The position numbers and the translations under genes were made by a program. From the NCBI GenBank assembly GCA_963734815.1, contig CAVTIH010000001.1:372001-436000 (forward strand): 64,000 nt of DNA. The letters are read 5' to 3'. Below are positions 42,475 to 50,911 of this stretch, one piece after another. This DNA is from Palsa-744 sp963734815. Its GTDB lineage: Bacteria > Actinomycetota > Thermoleophilia > Solirubrobacterales > Solirubrobacteraceae. Each line of letters opens with the position of its first letter. The first letter of the stretch is position 1. Below the pieces are notes generated by a model that was not told the DNA's origin, ran no database searches, and saw only the letters and a program-made list of their open reading frames with translations.

Positions 42475-43887
42475 TCAGCACCCCACCAGCCAAGCAAGGA
42501 TGCCAGCGGGAATTGCCCAGATCGGCTCGTCGGGGCCGGTGAGCAGTGGCGAGCGAGTCACCATCACGCCGCGGCCGTGACGGGCTCTCATCGTCTGCGC
42601 CTCCTTGCGCCAGCTGCTGTCGGTGTACTTGCACTCGAACGGGATCTCGAGGTCCGGGCCGACGAAGTCGATCTCCGCGCCCGTGTTGGTCCGCTCGTAC
42701 ATCACCTTGTCGGTTTGCACCCACGCGGTCGGGGCGTGCAGCGATACGGCTCGTGCCAGTGCGAGCCCGATCTGTTGCTGGGTCAGCCGCGAGGTGTCCG
42801 GAGCGGGGAAGGCCGAGCTGCGGCGGTGGGCGAGTTGTGCGACGAGCGGGTCCACGAAGTACAGCTTGCGTTGCGCGGCGGTGTGGGGACGTCCGTCGCG
42901 GACGCGGTGACAGTGCCATGCCAGAAAGGCGCGTACCAGATCCTCGATGCGATTGATGGTCGCCTGGTGGCCGGGCAGGCCCACGTCTCGGGCGATGCGC
43001 GAGGCGTTGATCGGGCTGCACAGGTTTCCGGCCAGACGGTCAAGCAGTGCTGCGACCTCGGCTTCGGACATCGGCGCCGCGCGGATGGCGTCGCCGAGCA
43101 CGACATCCCATAGGCCCTGGGCAAACCCGTCGCTGACCGCTCCCGCGGCCACCTGCTCGCCTACGGCGCGCGGGAAGCCGCCGACTTCGAGGAACAGCTC
43201 CCACGCGTTTGCCAGCGCGTCGCTCCACGGCTCCAGGGTCGAGATCTCGCGTTCGGCCGCGGGGCTCAGGAGGTCTTTGGGAGCAACGAATTGCGGCGGC
43301 AGCTCATCGAGATCGCCGAGCGCCCGGCAGAATGCGCGAAAGCCCATCGGCAGCAACAGCCGGTCGGAGTCGGCGATCCCTCCGCGACGGTCGGCCAGAT
43401 CCTTACGTGCCTGCTCCAGGTCACGGGCCGAGGATCCCGTCAGGATCACGCACGCCTCGCGGAAGGCGGTGTTTTGGTCGCGCAGCTCCTTGATCGCCTG
43501 CGACCAGCCCGTCACGGCCGTGACCTCGTCGAGCAGCCAGTAGCGGGGGCCGGGCAGGGTGCGCGTGACGCTGTGACCCTGTGCGACCAGGCGCCGCAGG
43601 TCCTGTTTTGAGAGTCCGTCGCACGAGCAGTAGAAGACCGTCTTCGGATCCACGCCCCGCGCCAGCAGTCGCACGATCGCGCGCTTGAGCTCCAGGCTCT
43701 TGCCCACGCGGCGCGGTCCGCTCAGAACGTATAGCCCCGGAGCCTTGATATCGGCCAGCGGCTCGGGCTCGTAATCCAGCGGCAGTCGTCTTGCCGCGCG
43801 CAGGTCTGGATCCTCAGCCTCCCAACCGTGACGAGCTCGCCACGGGCTGCGCTCGGCCAGCAGGCGCCTGAGTTGAGAGTCGTTCAC
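42475..43887 (-). CDS. P-loop ATPase with DUF4143-like domain and nuclease-like tail
   Basis: 470 residues. Walker A is SGPRRVGKSLELKRA (about residue 57) and Walker B YWLLDEVTAVTGW. A helical and winged-helix region resembling DUF4143 follows, and the C-terminus has EIDFV then, nine residues on, FECK, a PD-(D/E)XK nuclease-like signature. GTG start. A 20-bp perfect inverted repeat overlaps its promoter. Cellular role unknown; members of this class sit in variable regions. Confidence 0.82.
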   Translation of the reverse strand: MNDSQLRRLLAERSPWRARHGWEAEDPDLRAARRLPLDYEPEPLADIKAPGLYVLSGPRRVGKSLELKRAIVRLLARGVDPKTVFYCSCDGLSKQDLRRLVAQGHSVTRTLPGPRYWLLDEVTAVTGWSQAIKELRDQNTAFREACVILTGSSARDLEQARKDLADRRGGIADSDRLLLPMGFRAFCRALGDLDELPPQFVAPKDLLSPAAEREISTLEPWSDALANAWELFLEVGGFPRAVGEQVAAGAVSDGFAQGLWDVVLGDAIRAAPMSEAEVAALLDRLAGNLCSPINASRIARDVGLPGHQATINRIEDLVRAFLAWHCHRVRDGRPHTAAQRKLYFVDPLVAQLAHRRSSAFPAPDTSRLTQQQIGLALARAVSLHAPTAWVQTDKVMYERTNTGAEIDFVGPDLEIPFECKYTDSSWRKEAQTMRARHGRGVMVTRSPLLTGPDEPIWAIPAGILAWLVGC

Positions 43888-43898
43888 TCACCCTATGG

Positions 43899-43956
43899 TA
43901 GCGAAAATCTATATCTTTTGGGTGGGTCAATAGCGGAAAGATATAGATTTTCGCTA
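43899..43956. promoter_or_regulatory. 20-bp perfect inverted repeat at the first ATPase promoter
   Basis: TAGCGAAAATCTATATCTTT and its exact complement are separated by 18 bp. The arms are about 70 percent A+T in a G+C-rich genome. The arm nearest the gene overlaps the first two bases of a candidate -10 element (TACCAT, seven bases before the GTG). Confidence 0.75.
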
Positions 43957-44010
43957 TCTTTTCGTTGCTGGGGGAGGCTGCCGGGAGGGTTGAGCGGGAG
44001 CTCGAGGCGG

Positions 44011-45387
44011 TCAATCAAAGATGTCCGCAGCGGTGAGCGCCAAGGTGTCCTTGCCCACGCCGGTGAGGTGCTCGCGCGCGCACACCGCGTAGCGCGGGGC
44101 GGCGGCGACTCGGGGGAGCGCGACCGCCTTGCGCTGCAGCTCGCACACGGTGCGGGCGGCGTCGGTGCGGCGCGCCCACTTGGCCTCGCCCAGCAGGACC
44201 GCCTCTTCGCCGCGTCCCGCCAGCGCGACGGCGTCGATCTCGACCGGGGGGCGCTCGGACCAGAACGGGCCGATCCGCACGATCTCGGGGGCGAGCGCGC
44301 CGTCGGCGGCGAGGCGGCGCAGGTGCGCGCGGAACGCCTCCTCGAAGCGGGGTCCCATCTGGTCGTCCAGGCGTGCCATCAGCGGTGAGAGGATGCTCGG
44401 CCCGAGGCCGCGTTCGATCTCTGCCCGGTAGGGCTCGACGATGCTCAGCCAGAACGCCAGGAAGTTATCCGCGATGCGGTAGCTGCGCCGGCGCGTGCGC
44501 GAGCCGGCCTCGGTGACGGGCATCACGCGCTCGAGGAGGCGCAGCTCGATCAGCCGCTCCAGCGTCCGTGCCGGCTCCGCGCGTACGGCCTGCTCGATCT
44601 CGCCGTGCTTGGTGCGCCCGGCGGCGATTGCGCGCAGCACCAGCGTTCCAAGCCCGCCGGTGTCGCCTTCGGTCGCCAGCACGAGCCGCCCCTCGTCCAG
44701 CAGGCGCCCGCCGGGACGGCACACCAGTCGAGCCAGGTTCTCGCGCACCGACTGCCGTTCGTCCCACCAGGTCAGATACAGGGGGATGCCGCCGAGGATG
44801 CCCCACACGAGCGCGCGCGTGGGTGCTGGGAGCCCGCCCAGCATCGCCGATGCCTCGTGCGGCGCGAAAGGGTGCAGCGGCAGCGCCAGGTCAATCCGGC
44901 CATACAGCGGCGCGCGCTCCTCCTGGATCGCCTGCATCGTGCGCACCGCCGAGCCACACAGCAAGATGCGCAGCCGGGTGCGTTCCCGTGCGCGATCGGA
45001 GAACGCGCGCAACACCCCCGGGAGCTCGGGCGCGGCGCCCAGCAACTCGGGGAACTCGTCGAGCACGAGCAGCAGCGGCTCATCGCCGGCGCAGGCCGCA
45101 AGGCCTTCCAGCGCGTCATCCCAGTCCACGAACGGCCGCCTCGACAGATCGCGCGCGCTCTGGTCTGCGCACACGGGCTCGGCGGCGTGGCTCAGCACGC
45201 GCAGCTCGTCTCGCGCGGGACGCCCCGCGCCGGTGTGAAACACGGTTCGTCTTCCCTGCGCAAACGCGCCCAGCAGGGCGGTCTTGCCGACCCGTCGACG
45301 CCCCCACACAAGTGCCATCTGTCCGCCCGGGGGCTCCTCCCACCAGCGGGTCAAGGCTTCCAGCTCGGCGACTCTGTTCACGAACAC
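44011..45387 (-). CDS. P-loop ATPase (ATPase_2/DUF234 type) with nuclease-like tail
   Basis: 458 residues. Walker A is WGRRRVGKTALLGAF (about residue 30), Walker B LLLVLDEFPELLG. A winged helix (TLERLIELRLLERVMP) and DUF234-like C-terminus follow, with EIDAVAL and GEAKW forming a PD-(D/E)XK-like pattern. GTG start; TACACT lies six bases upstream inside an 18-bp palindrome. It shares its general plan, though little sequence, with the preceding ATPase gene, and 25 bp of it are repeated exactly at 42449-42473. Confidence 0.82.
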   Translation of the reverse strand: MFVNRVAELEALTRWWEEPPGGQMALVWGRRRVGKTALLGAFAQGRRTVFHTGAGRPARDELRVLSHAAEPVCADQSARDLSRRPFVDWDDALEGLAACAGDEPLLLVLDEFPELLGAAPELPGVLRAFSDRARERTRLRILLCGSAVRTMQAIQEERAPLYGRIDLALPLHPFAPHEASAMLGGLPAPTRALVWGILGGIPLYLTWWDERQSVRENLARLVCRPGGRLLDEGRLVLATEGDTGGLGTLVLRAIAAGRTKHGEIEQAVRAEPARTLERLIELRLLERVMPVTEAGSRTRRRSYRIADNFLAFWLSIVEPYRAEIERGLGPSILSPLMARLDDQMGPRFEEAFRAHLRRLAADGALAPEIVRIGPFWSERPPVEIDAVALAGRGEEAVLLGEAKWARRTDAARTVCELQRKAVALPRVAAAPRYAVCAREHLTGVGKDTLALTAADIFD

Positions 45388-45388
45388 G

Positions 45389-45429
45389 CATCTAGTGTAA
45401 CCGACATCGACTGTCGGTTACACTAGATG
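45389..45429. promoter_or_regulatory. 18-bp perfect inverted repeat at the second ATPase promoter
   Basis: CATCTAGTGTAACCGACA-tcgac-TGTCGGTTACACTAGATG. On minus the arm next to the gene contains TACACT exactly six bases before the GTG, so the palindrome covers the core promoter and would act as an operator. Its sequence is unrelated to the repeat at 43899. Confidence 0.8.
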
Positions 45430-45488
45430 TCACTAAGATCAGGACGCGGCGCTCATGCCCCAGGTTTCTCAGGGTTCGTCGTGGGCCC

Positions 45489-45875
45489 TTAGTGGGGTTG
45501 GGAGACCTGGATGCCAACAGCCCGACCGGCCTCTGTGAGGCGCGTGTCATAGCAGTACACGCGCTCGATGTCTTTGCCGAGGCTCACGATTGTGGCGAGG
45601 TGCAGCGCGTCCAGTGAACGCAGCTCGGGTGGATTAAGCACGGCGGCGGCGTCGAGTATTGGCTCGTCCAGTGGGATGATCGTGATGGCGGTGAGGGCAG
45701 CGCGAGCGCGCCTTGACGCCAGCTCGCCGTAGCGCCGCGCGGCGCGGCGTCCCTCCACGATCAACAGGGCGCTGCTGAGCAGCTCGCGGCCGGTGAGCTC
45801 GCGGCGCAGAGCGGGGCTCTCGGGCTCAGAGCGCACGAGCTTGATGAAGGCCGATGTGTCGAGGTAGTCGGGCAA
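45489..45875 (-). CDS. vapC: VapC-type PIN-domain toxin
   Basis: 128 residues. Acidic positions: Asp in YLDTSAFIKL, Glu in LLIVEGRRA, Asp in SLDALHLAT and Asp in CYDTRLTEAG. Five bases after the Phd-type antitoxin stop. Confidence 0.9.
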   Translation of the reverse strand: MPDYLDTSAFIKLVRSEPESPALRRELTGRELLSSALLIVEGRRAARRYGELASRRARAALTAITIIPLDEPILDAAAVLNPPELRSLDALHLATIVSLGKDIERVYCYDTRLTEAGRAVGIQVSQPH

Positions 45876-45880
45876 GTCCG

Positions 45881-46159
45881 CTACAGACGCTCTGAGCGCA
45901 GCTCGTCCAGCACCACGCTCGAGGGGGGACCGGCAATCGGCTCGGGCAGCTCCTCCAGAGCGTCGAGCAGGTTGCCCTGCCCGCGCCGGGCTCCTCGTCC
46001 GGCGACGAGTCGGTCAATCGCCGAAGCGCGCCCAGGGGCGGGGGTCAACTGTGCGATCTCCTGGCCGCGATCGGTGATCAGGAACGACTCTCCGCATCGT
46101 GCGCGCTGGGCGTAGCGGCTGAGGTTTTGGCGCATCTCGCGGATACCCACAAGCTCCAT
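45881..46159 (-). CDS. Phd/YefM-type antitoxin
   Basis: 92 residues. The N-terminal fold ELVGIREMRQNLSRYAQRA with FLITDRGQEIAQL is typical; the C-terminal acidic helix (LLDALEELPEP) binds the toxin. ATG at 46159 was chosen over that at 46168 because TACAAT ends seven bases upstream of it. Confidence 0.88.
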   Translation of the reverse strand: MELVGIREMRQNLSRYAQRARCGESFLITDRGQEIAQLTPAPGRASAIDRLVAGRGARRGQGNLLDALEELPEPIAGPPSSVVLDELRSERL

Positions 46160-46166
46160 GTGCGTC

Positions 46167-46172
46167 ATTGTA
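46167..46172 (-). promoter_or_regulatory. -10 element of the Phd-PIN module, leaderless
   Basis: TACAAT on minus, seven bases before the ATG at 46159. Confidence 0.55.
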
Positions 46173-46281
46173 GCGCGATATGCCGAGATCACGATGAAGG
46201 TTGGCAAGCGGTGGGGCGGCTCAGTTAGGGCGTGACAGTTGCGTTGGGGGTCGGTAGGCCCCGTGGGTAGGAATCGGGTGC

Positions 46282-46287
46282 TACCAT
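46282..46287 (+). promoter_or_regulatory. -10 element of an RHH-PIN module, leaderless
   Basis: TACCAT is followed by six bases (gttggt) and the GTG at 46294. The MazF module at 47015 has the near-identical spacer gttggc. Confidence 0.5.
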
Positions 46288-46293
46288 GTTGGT

Positions 46294-46557
46294 GTGCCTG
46301 TGCGGAAGCTGTCCATCGCCCTCGACGAGCCGGTGCTTGTGGCTGCTCGGGGGGCCGCTCAGCGCCGGGGGATCAGTCTGTCGGCTTGGTTGAACCAGGC
46401 GTCGGTCAACGCGTTGGCTGTCGAGGATGGTCTGGTGGGGGTCGCGGAATGGGAAGCCGAGCGGGGCGCGCTTTCCGCCGAGGACCTGGCGCCAGCTTCC
46501 GCGGCCCTCGATGCCGCGGGGATCGGTCGCGGGCGCGAGCGGCATCGCGCGGCGTGA
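46294..46557 (+). CDS. ribbon-helix-helix-like antitoxin
   Basis: 87 residues beginning PVRKLSIALDEPVLVAARGAAQRRGISLSAWLNQA, a ribbon-helix-helix pattern, followed by an acidic C-terminus. GTG start; GTGA overlap with the PIN gene. Confidence 0.8.
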   Translation: MPVRKLSIALDEPVLVAARGAAQRRGISLSAWLNQASVNALAVEDGLVGVAEWEAERGALSAEDLAPASAALDAAGIGRGRERHRAA

Positions 46558-46934
46558 ACGGCGTTACGTACGACGCGGGCGCGTTGATCGCGGCCGAACG
46601 CAACTCGAAGCCCGTGTGGTCACTGCACCGCGAGCTGTTCGAGCGCAAGGTGCGCCCGACCTTGCCGACGGTTGTGTTGGGTCAGGCTTGGCGGGGTGGT
46701 CCGCAGTCGCAGCTTTCGCGGTTTGTGCGCGGCTGCCGCATCGAGCCGTTCACGGAGTCCCAAGCGCGCGCGGTGGGCGAGGTCCTTGCCGCGAGCGCTG
46801 GTCGGGACTTGGTCGATGCCGCGGTCGTGGTCACCGCGCTTGCCCGCGAAGATCTGATCGTCACCAGCGACCCGGACGATCTGCGCCGCATCGCCGCCGC
46901 GATCGGCCGGAACATCGCTGTGCACGTCGTCTGA
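46554..46934 (+). CDS. PIN-domain toxin
   Basis: 126 residues. Asp in TYDAGALIAAE, Asp in GRDLVDAAVVVTA and Asp in VTSDPDDLRRI are the likely metal ligands. Coupled to the preceding RHH antitoxin. The second acidic residue, usually Glu in the middle, is replaced in VVLGQAW by Gln, which may weaken activity. Confidence 0.82.
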   Translation: MNGVTYDAGALIAAERNSKPVWSLHRELFERKVRPTLPTVVLGQAWRGGPQSQLSRFVRGCRIEPFTESQARAVGEVLAASAGRDLVDAAVVVTALAREDLIVTSDPDDLRRIAAAIGRNIAVHVV

Positions 46935-47002
46935 GTCACTCCAAGGCGAGCTGGCGATCACCCCCTCCGCGCCACCCTCGCGGGCCGTAGGACGATTTGT
47001 AG

Positions 47003-47008
47003 TACACT
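47003..47008 (+). promoter_or_regulatory. -10 element of the RHH-MazF module, leaderless
   Basis: TACACT is followed by six bases and the GTG at 47015. Confidence 0.55.
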
Positions 47009-47014
47009 GTTGGC

Positions 47015-47263
47015 GTGGCTCGTGCCCTTCACGTCCGGCTCGATGAGGACTCCGAAGTCGCCCTCCGAGTGTTGCGCGCTGAGGGGATGACCGACTCGCA
47101 GGCGGTTCGCCAAGCGCTGACCGAGGCGCGCTCGCGTCGTCGTCGGGGCGTGGCGTTGCGCCAGGAGGCGCACCGGCTCGCCAATGACCCGGTGGACCGT
47201 GCAGAGCTCGAGGCTCTACGTGGAGAGTTGGACGAGCTGATGCCGGAGTGGCCTGCCGACTGA
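47015..47263 (+). CDS. ribbon-helix-helix antitoxin of a MazF module
   Basis: 82 residues: ALHVRLDEDSEVALRVLRAEGMTDSQAVRQAL is a CopG-like fold, followed by a basic stretch and an acidic tail. One base separates its stop from the toxin ATG. Confidence 0.82.
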   Translation: MARALHVRLDEDSEVALRVLRAEGMTDSQAVRQALTEARSRRRRGVALRQEAHRLANDPVDRAELEALRGELDELMPEWPAD

Positions 47264-47264
47264 G

Positions 47265-47588
47265 ATGGACCGCGGTGAGATAGTTCGGATCCCACCGCCA
47301 CGTCGAGCGCGTGGTCATGAGCAACAAGGCGCGAGGCCGGGTGTCGTGGTTCAGGCCGATGAACTGCTCGCCCTCAGCACAGTGCTCATTGCGCCGACCT
47401 CCCGCGCGGCGGCGCCGGCGACATTCCGTCCAATGGTCGAGGTCGCCGGAGTTCCGACTCGCGTGCTGACCGACCAGCTGAGGGTATTCGACGTGCAGAC
47501 CGTCAAGGGCGGCTTTGGCCGTCTCGCTCCCGAAGAGCTGGAAGCCCTGGACGAGGCGCTGGCGCTCGTGCTCGGGCTGCGGATTTGA
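47265..47588 (+). CDS. mazF: MazF/PemK-type endoribonuclease toxin
   Basis: 107 residues. GEIVRIPPPRRARGHEQQGARPGVVVQ and VLIAPTSRAA match the SH3-like barrel of MazF, with VLTDQLRVFDVQTV and the GRL segment near the end. Expected to cut mRNA at short sequences. Ends 30 bp from the convergent permease gene. Confidence 0.88.
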   Translation: MDRGEIVRIPPPRRARGHEQQGARPGVVVQADELLALSTVLIAPTSRAAAPATFRPMVEVAGVPTRVLTDQLRVFDVQTVKGGFGRLAPEELEALDEALALVLGLRI

Positions 47589-47618
47589 CGAGCCAGCCCC
47601 AGGCAGCTTTGAAAGCTC

Positions 47619-49169
47619 TCAGAACTCCACCCGCTCGGGAACCGGCCCGGTGGGCGGCGGCTGGTGCAGCAGTCCAGGCGGCGCAGTTTCCGTCCGGCGC
47701 GAGAAGAACTCTTTGAAGAACGGCCGCGAGATGAGCATGACGATGGCGCCGAGGACCATGCCGCCGATGCCGAACCACAGCGGCAGCGTGATGCCGAGCA
47801 GCGGCTTCGACGAGACGTTTTCGGCGTGGCCGTAGTAGATCGCCGCCTTCACCCCGATCCCGAACAGCATCAGGCCGCCGATCAGCGGGCCGAGGCCGAG
47901 CAGCAGGAAGTTGCGCGCGCTTTCCATCAGGTCGTGGCGGTAGTACCAACCGCAGGCGACGCCGGTGAAGCCGTAGTAGAAGCAGATCGGGAAGCCGATC
48001 GCGACGATCGAGTCTTCGAGCACGCTGTTGGAGAGCAGCAGCAGGGTGACTGTGACGACGATCGAGAGCGCGCCGAAGCCGAGCGTCGAGACGGTTGGGG
48101 TCAAATACCGTTTGTGCACACGCGAGAGCAGGCTGGTGACGGCTTTCCAGTGCGCCATCGAGAGGGTGGTGCGGGCGGTCGGCAGGATCGTCGTCTGTGT
48201 CGAGGCCGACGCCGACGTGAGCACCGCGATGATCAGCAGCTTGTCGAGGCCGCTCCCGAGCACGCCTCCGCCGAGCGCGTTGAGGACGTCTTCCTGGTTG
48301 GCTTCGTTGGTGAGGAAGCCCACCCCGTGGAAGGACACCGCCGCGGTGGTGACGATCACGTAGACCAGCACGAGCAGGATCGTCGACATGACCGCGGCCT
48401 TGCCCGGCCCCTCGGCCGGATCCTCGGACTCCTCGTTGACCGCCACCCCGGAGTCCCACCCCCAGTAGATGAAGACCGCGAGCAGCAGCGCGATGACGAG
48501 GTCGCCGAAGCTCATCGCGAAGGGGTTGATCCAGTCGAGCGAGGGCTTGATCGAGCCGGCCGGGGGGTGGCTGCCGTAGACCTTCACGAACGCGACCACC
48601 GCGAACAGCCCGAGGATCAAGATCTCGGCGCTGAGCAGGAACTGCTGAATGCGCGCGGAGAGCTCGATGCCGCGGTAGCAGATCCAGGTCATGATCGCGA
48701 TCCACAGCACGGCGGCGATGATGATCGCCGCTTTGGATTCGCCGAGTTCGGTGAATCCGAAGAGCTTGAAGGTGTAGATCGCCGCGATCGCCGACAGCGA
48801 GGCCATCACGATCACGTCGGAGAGGAAGATCGCCCAGCCGTTCATCCAGCCCGTGATCGGGCCGAACGCGCGCGTCACCCAGGCGAACGTCGTGCCCGCG
48901 TCGGGGTCGGCGCGGTTGAAGTATTTGTAGGCCGCGGCGACCAGCAGCATCGGGATGAACGCGACGAGCATCACCGCGGGCGCGTGCACGCCGACGCCCT
49001 TGACGGCGACGATGAACCCCAGCGTCGCCGCCAGCGAGTACGCCGGCGCCGTCGAGGCCACGCCGATCACGATGTTGGAGAGGTAGCCGATCGCGTTTTT
49101 CTTCAGGCCCTTGTCCATCACGCCCGAGGGCTCTGAACCGCCTGATGCCGTGACGCTCGCAGTTGCCAT
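47619..49169 (-). CDS. APC-superfamily amino acid/polyamine permease
   Basis: 516 residues, about twelve to thirteen hydrophobic helices. The first helix motif GVASTAPAYSLAATLG and the EESEDPAEGPGKAA loop are typical of APC transporters. ATG at 49169 was chosen for the GGAGGAGATGAG just upstream. Divergent from the aminotransferase-PucR-alanine dehydrogenase genes, so it probably imports their substrate (GABA, putrescine, beta-alanine or similar). Confidence 0.9.
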   Translation of the reverse strand: MATASVTASGGSEPSGVMDKGLKKNAIGYLSNIVIGVASTAPAYSLAATLGFIVAVKGVGVHAPAVMLVAFIPMLLVAAAYKYFNRADPDAGTTFAWVTRAFGPITGWMNGWAIFLSDVIVMASLSAIAAIYTFKLFGFTELGESKAAIIIAAVLWIAIMTWICYRGIELSARIQQFLLSAEILILGLFAVVAFVKVYGSHPPAGSIKPSLDWINPFAMSFGDLVIALLLAVFIYWGWDSGVAVNEESEDPAEGPGKAAVMSTILLVLVYVIVTTAAVSFHGVGFLTNEANQEDVLNALGGGVLGSGLDKLLIIAVLTSASASTQTTILPTARTTLSMAHWKAVTSLLSRVHKRYLTPTVSTLGFGALSIVVTVTLLLLSNSVLEDSIVAIGFPICFYYGFTGVACGWYYRHDLMESARNFLLLGLGPLIGGLMLFGIGVKAAIYYGHAENVSSKPLLGITLPLWFGIGGMVLGAIVMLISRPFFKEFFSRRTETAPPGLLHQPPPTGPVPERVEF

Positions 49170-49295
49170 CTCATCTCCTCCGCTTCGAACGATGGACGGT
49201 CCCCCACAAAAGATGGTGGGTGTGGGTTTTCCTCGTGGCAAACGCTACGACCCCCGCAGGGGAGCAACAATGGGCGCGATCCCCAAAGTTTGCGG

Positions 49296-49318
49296 TTGTA
49301 CTTAGACGTTTCGTACAA
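49296..49318. promoter_or_regulatory. dyad TTGTAC-N11-GTACAA, candidate operator
   Basis: 6-bp perfect arms in the divergent region. TACAAT at 49314-49319 overlaps its right arm and could be a plus-strand -10. A likely binding site for the PucR-type regulator encoded downstream or for another repressor. Confidence 0.5.
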
Positions 49319-49404
49319 TAGGGGCAGGAGCTCTTGAACGAGCAGCGCATTGATAGATGTCTGAGCGCGGAGTACGGTTGTGCTAAGTGTCTATCAGTAT
49401 GACT

Positions 49405-49460
49405 TAGAGGGTGGCGCGGTCGGCCGCAAGGCCGGCGAGCCGTGCCCCTCGTTTTTTCAG
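49405..49460 (+). terminator. dispersed terminator-like hairpin element, copy 3 (leader attenuator?)
   Basis: TAGAGGGTGGC, hairpin CGGCC-gcaa-GGCCG with a GNRA-type loop, GCC-GT-GCCCCTC, then GTTTTTTC. In the 5' leader of the aminotransferase gene, 28 bp before its ATG. A hairpin followed by six T is a typical intrinsic terminator, so transcription into the catabolic genes may be attenuated here. Confidence 0.75.
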
Positions 49461-49488
49461 ACAGATGTTCCGATAGAGGAGACAGGAG

Positions 49489-50904
49489 ATGGCCACCCAC
49501 CTGAGCGATCCGATCATGGGAACGGAGTCCGCACCGCCGCCGGCCGCAGGCGGAGGCGACCTCCAGGAGCTGGCGAAGCGCCACCTGTGGATGCACTTCA
49601 CGCGGATGGGCTCCTACGCCGAGCACGAGGTGCCGGTGATCGTGCGCGGCGAGGGGTGCTACGTGTACGACCAGCACGGCAAGCGCTACCTCGACGGGCT
49701 CTCGGCGCTGTACTGCGTGAACGTCGGGCACGGCCGCGCCGAGCTGGGGGAGGCCGCCGCGCGCCAGGCGAAGGAGCTGGGGTTTTACACCAACTGGAGT
49801 TACGCGCACCCCCGCTCGATCGAGCTGGCGGCGCGGATCGCGAGCCTCGCCCCCGGAGACCTCAACCGGGTGTTCTTCACCTCCGGCGGCTCGGAGGCGG
49901 TGGAGAGCGCGTGGAAGCTCGCGAAGGCCTACCACGCCGCCAACGGCGAGCCGCGCAGGCACAAGATCATCTCGCGCAACCTCGCCTATCACGGCACCTC
50001 GATGGGCGCCCTGACTGCCACCGGCCTGCCGCCGTTGCGCGAGCCGTTCGAGCCGCTGACGCCGGGGGGCCACCACGTCGCCAACACCAACTCCTACCGC
50101 TGGAAAGAAGACCGCGATCCGCTGTGGGCGGCCGACGCGATCGAGGAGGCGATCCTGTTCGAGGGCCCGCACACCGTCGCGGCGGTGATCCTCGAGCCGG
50201 TGCAGAACGGCGGCGGCTGCTTCGTCCCGCAGGAGGGCTACTTCCAGCGGGTGCGCGAGATCTGCGACCGCCACGGGGTGCTGTTGATTTCCGACGAGGT
50301 GATCTGCTCGTGGGGGCGCCTCGGGTACTGGTTTGGGTGCGAGCGCTTTGGCTATGCCCCCGACATGATCACCACCGCTAAGGGCATCACCTCGGCGTAC
50401 GCGCCGCTGGGCGCGGTAATCGCCTCCGATCGCGTGATCGAGCCGTTCCTGCACGGCGACGCGATCTTCAACCACGGTTTCACCTTCGGCGGGCACCCGA
50501 TGTCGTGCGCGGTGGCGCTGGCGAACATCGACGTGCTCGAGCGCGAGCAGCTGTGCGAGCACGTGCGTGCGCGCGAGGGCGAGTTCCGGGCGATGCTCGA
50601 CAGCCTGCGCGACCTGCCGATCGTCGGCGACGTGCGCGGCGCCGGCTACTTCCACGCGATCGAGCTGGTGAAGGACAGGGAGACCAAGCAGATGTTCGAC
50701 GACGAGGAGTCGGAGTACCTGCTGCGCGGCTTCCTCTCCGGCGAGCTGTACCGCCGCGGGCTGATCTGCCGCACCGACGACCGCGGCGAGCCGATCGTGC
50801 AGCTCTCGCCGCCGCTGATCGCCGACCGCGAGCAGTTCGCGGAGATCGAGGCGATTTTGCGCCCCGTGCTGAGCGAGGCGTGGGAGCGGATCGGGAGGCG
50901 GTAG
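49489..50904 (+). CDS. class III PLP-dependent aminotransferase
   Basis: 471 residues. FTSGGSEAVESAWKLA, EPVQNGGGCFVPQEGYFQ, ISDEVICSWGRLG and the PLP lysine in TTAKGITSAY are all present. Closest in character to omega-amino acid or diamine:pyruvate aminotransferases. The neighbouring alanine dehydrogenase (recycling alanine to pyruvate) and aldehyde dehydrogenase fit transfer from an amine such as putrescine or beta-alanine. Seven bp before the PucR gene. Confidence 0.9.
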   Translation: MATHLSDPIMGTESAPPPAAGGGDLQELAKRHLWMHFTRMGSYAEHEVPVIVRGEGCYVYDQHGKRYLDGLSALYCVNVGHGRAELGEAAARQAKELGFYTNWSYAHPRSIELAARIASLAPGDLNRVFFTSGGSEAVESAWKLAKAYHAANGEPRRHKIISRNLAYHGTSMGALTATGLPPLREPFEPLTPGGHHVANTNSYRWKEDRDPLWAADAIEEAILFEGPHTVAAVILEPVQNGGGCFVPQEGYFQRVREICDRHGVLLISDEVICSWGRLGYWFGCERFGYAPDMITTAKGITSAYAPLGAVIASDRVIEPFLHGDAIFNHGFTFGGHPMSCAVALANIDVLEREQLCEHVRAREGEFRAMLDSLRDLPIVGDVRGAGYFHAIELVKDRETKQMFDDEESEYLLRGFLSGELYRRGLICRTDDRGEPIVQLSPPLIADREQFAEIEAILRPVLSEAWERIGRR

Positions 50905-50911
50905 GCGCGCG

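Larger units (their letters stand above)
49170..49488. other. divergent regulatory region, permease/aminotransferase
   Basis: 319 bp without a gene. Holds a dyad TTGTAC-N11-GTACAA, a second weak dyad TGATAGA/TCTATCA (49351-49396), the hairpin element copy 3, and a strong ribosome site GAGGAGACAGGAG before the aminotransferase ATG. Confidence 0.6.
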
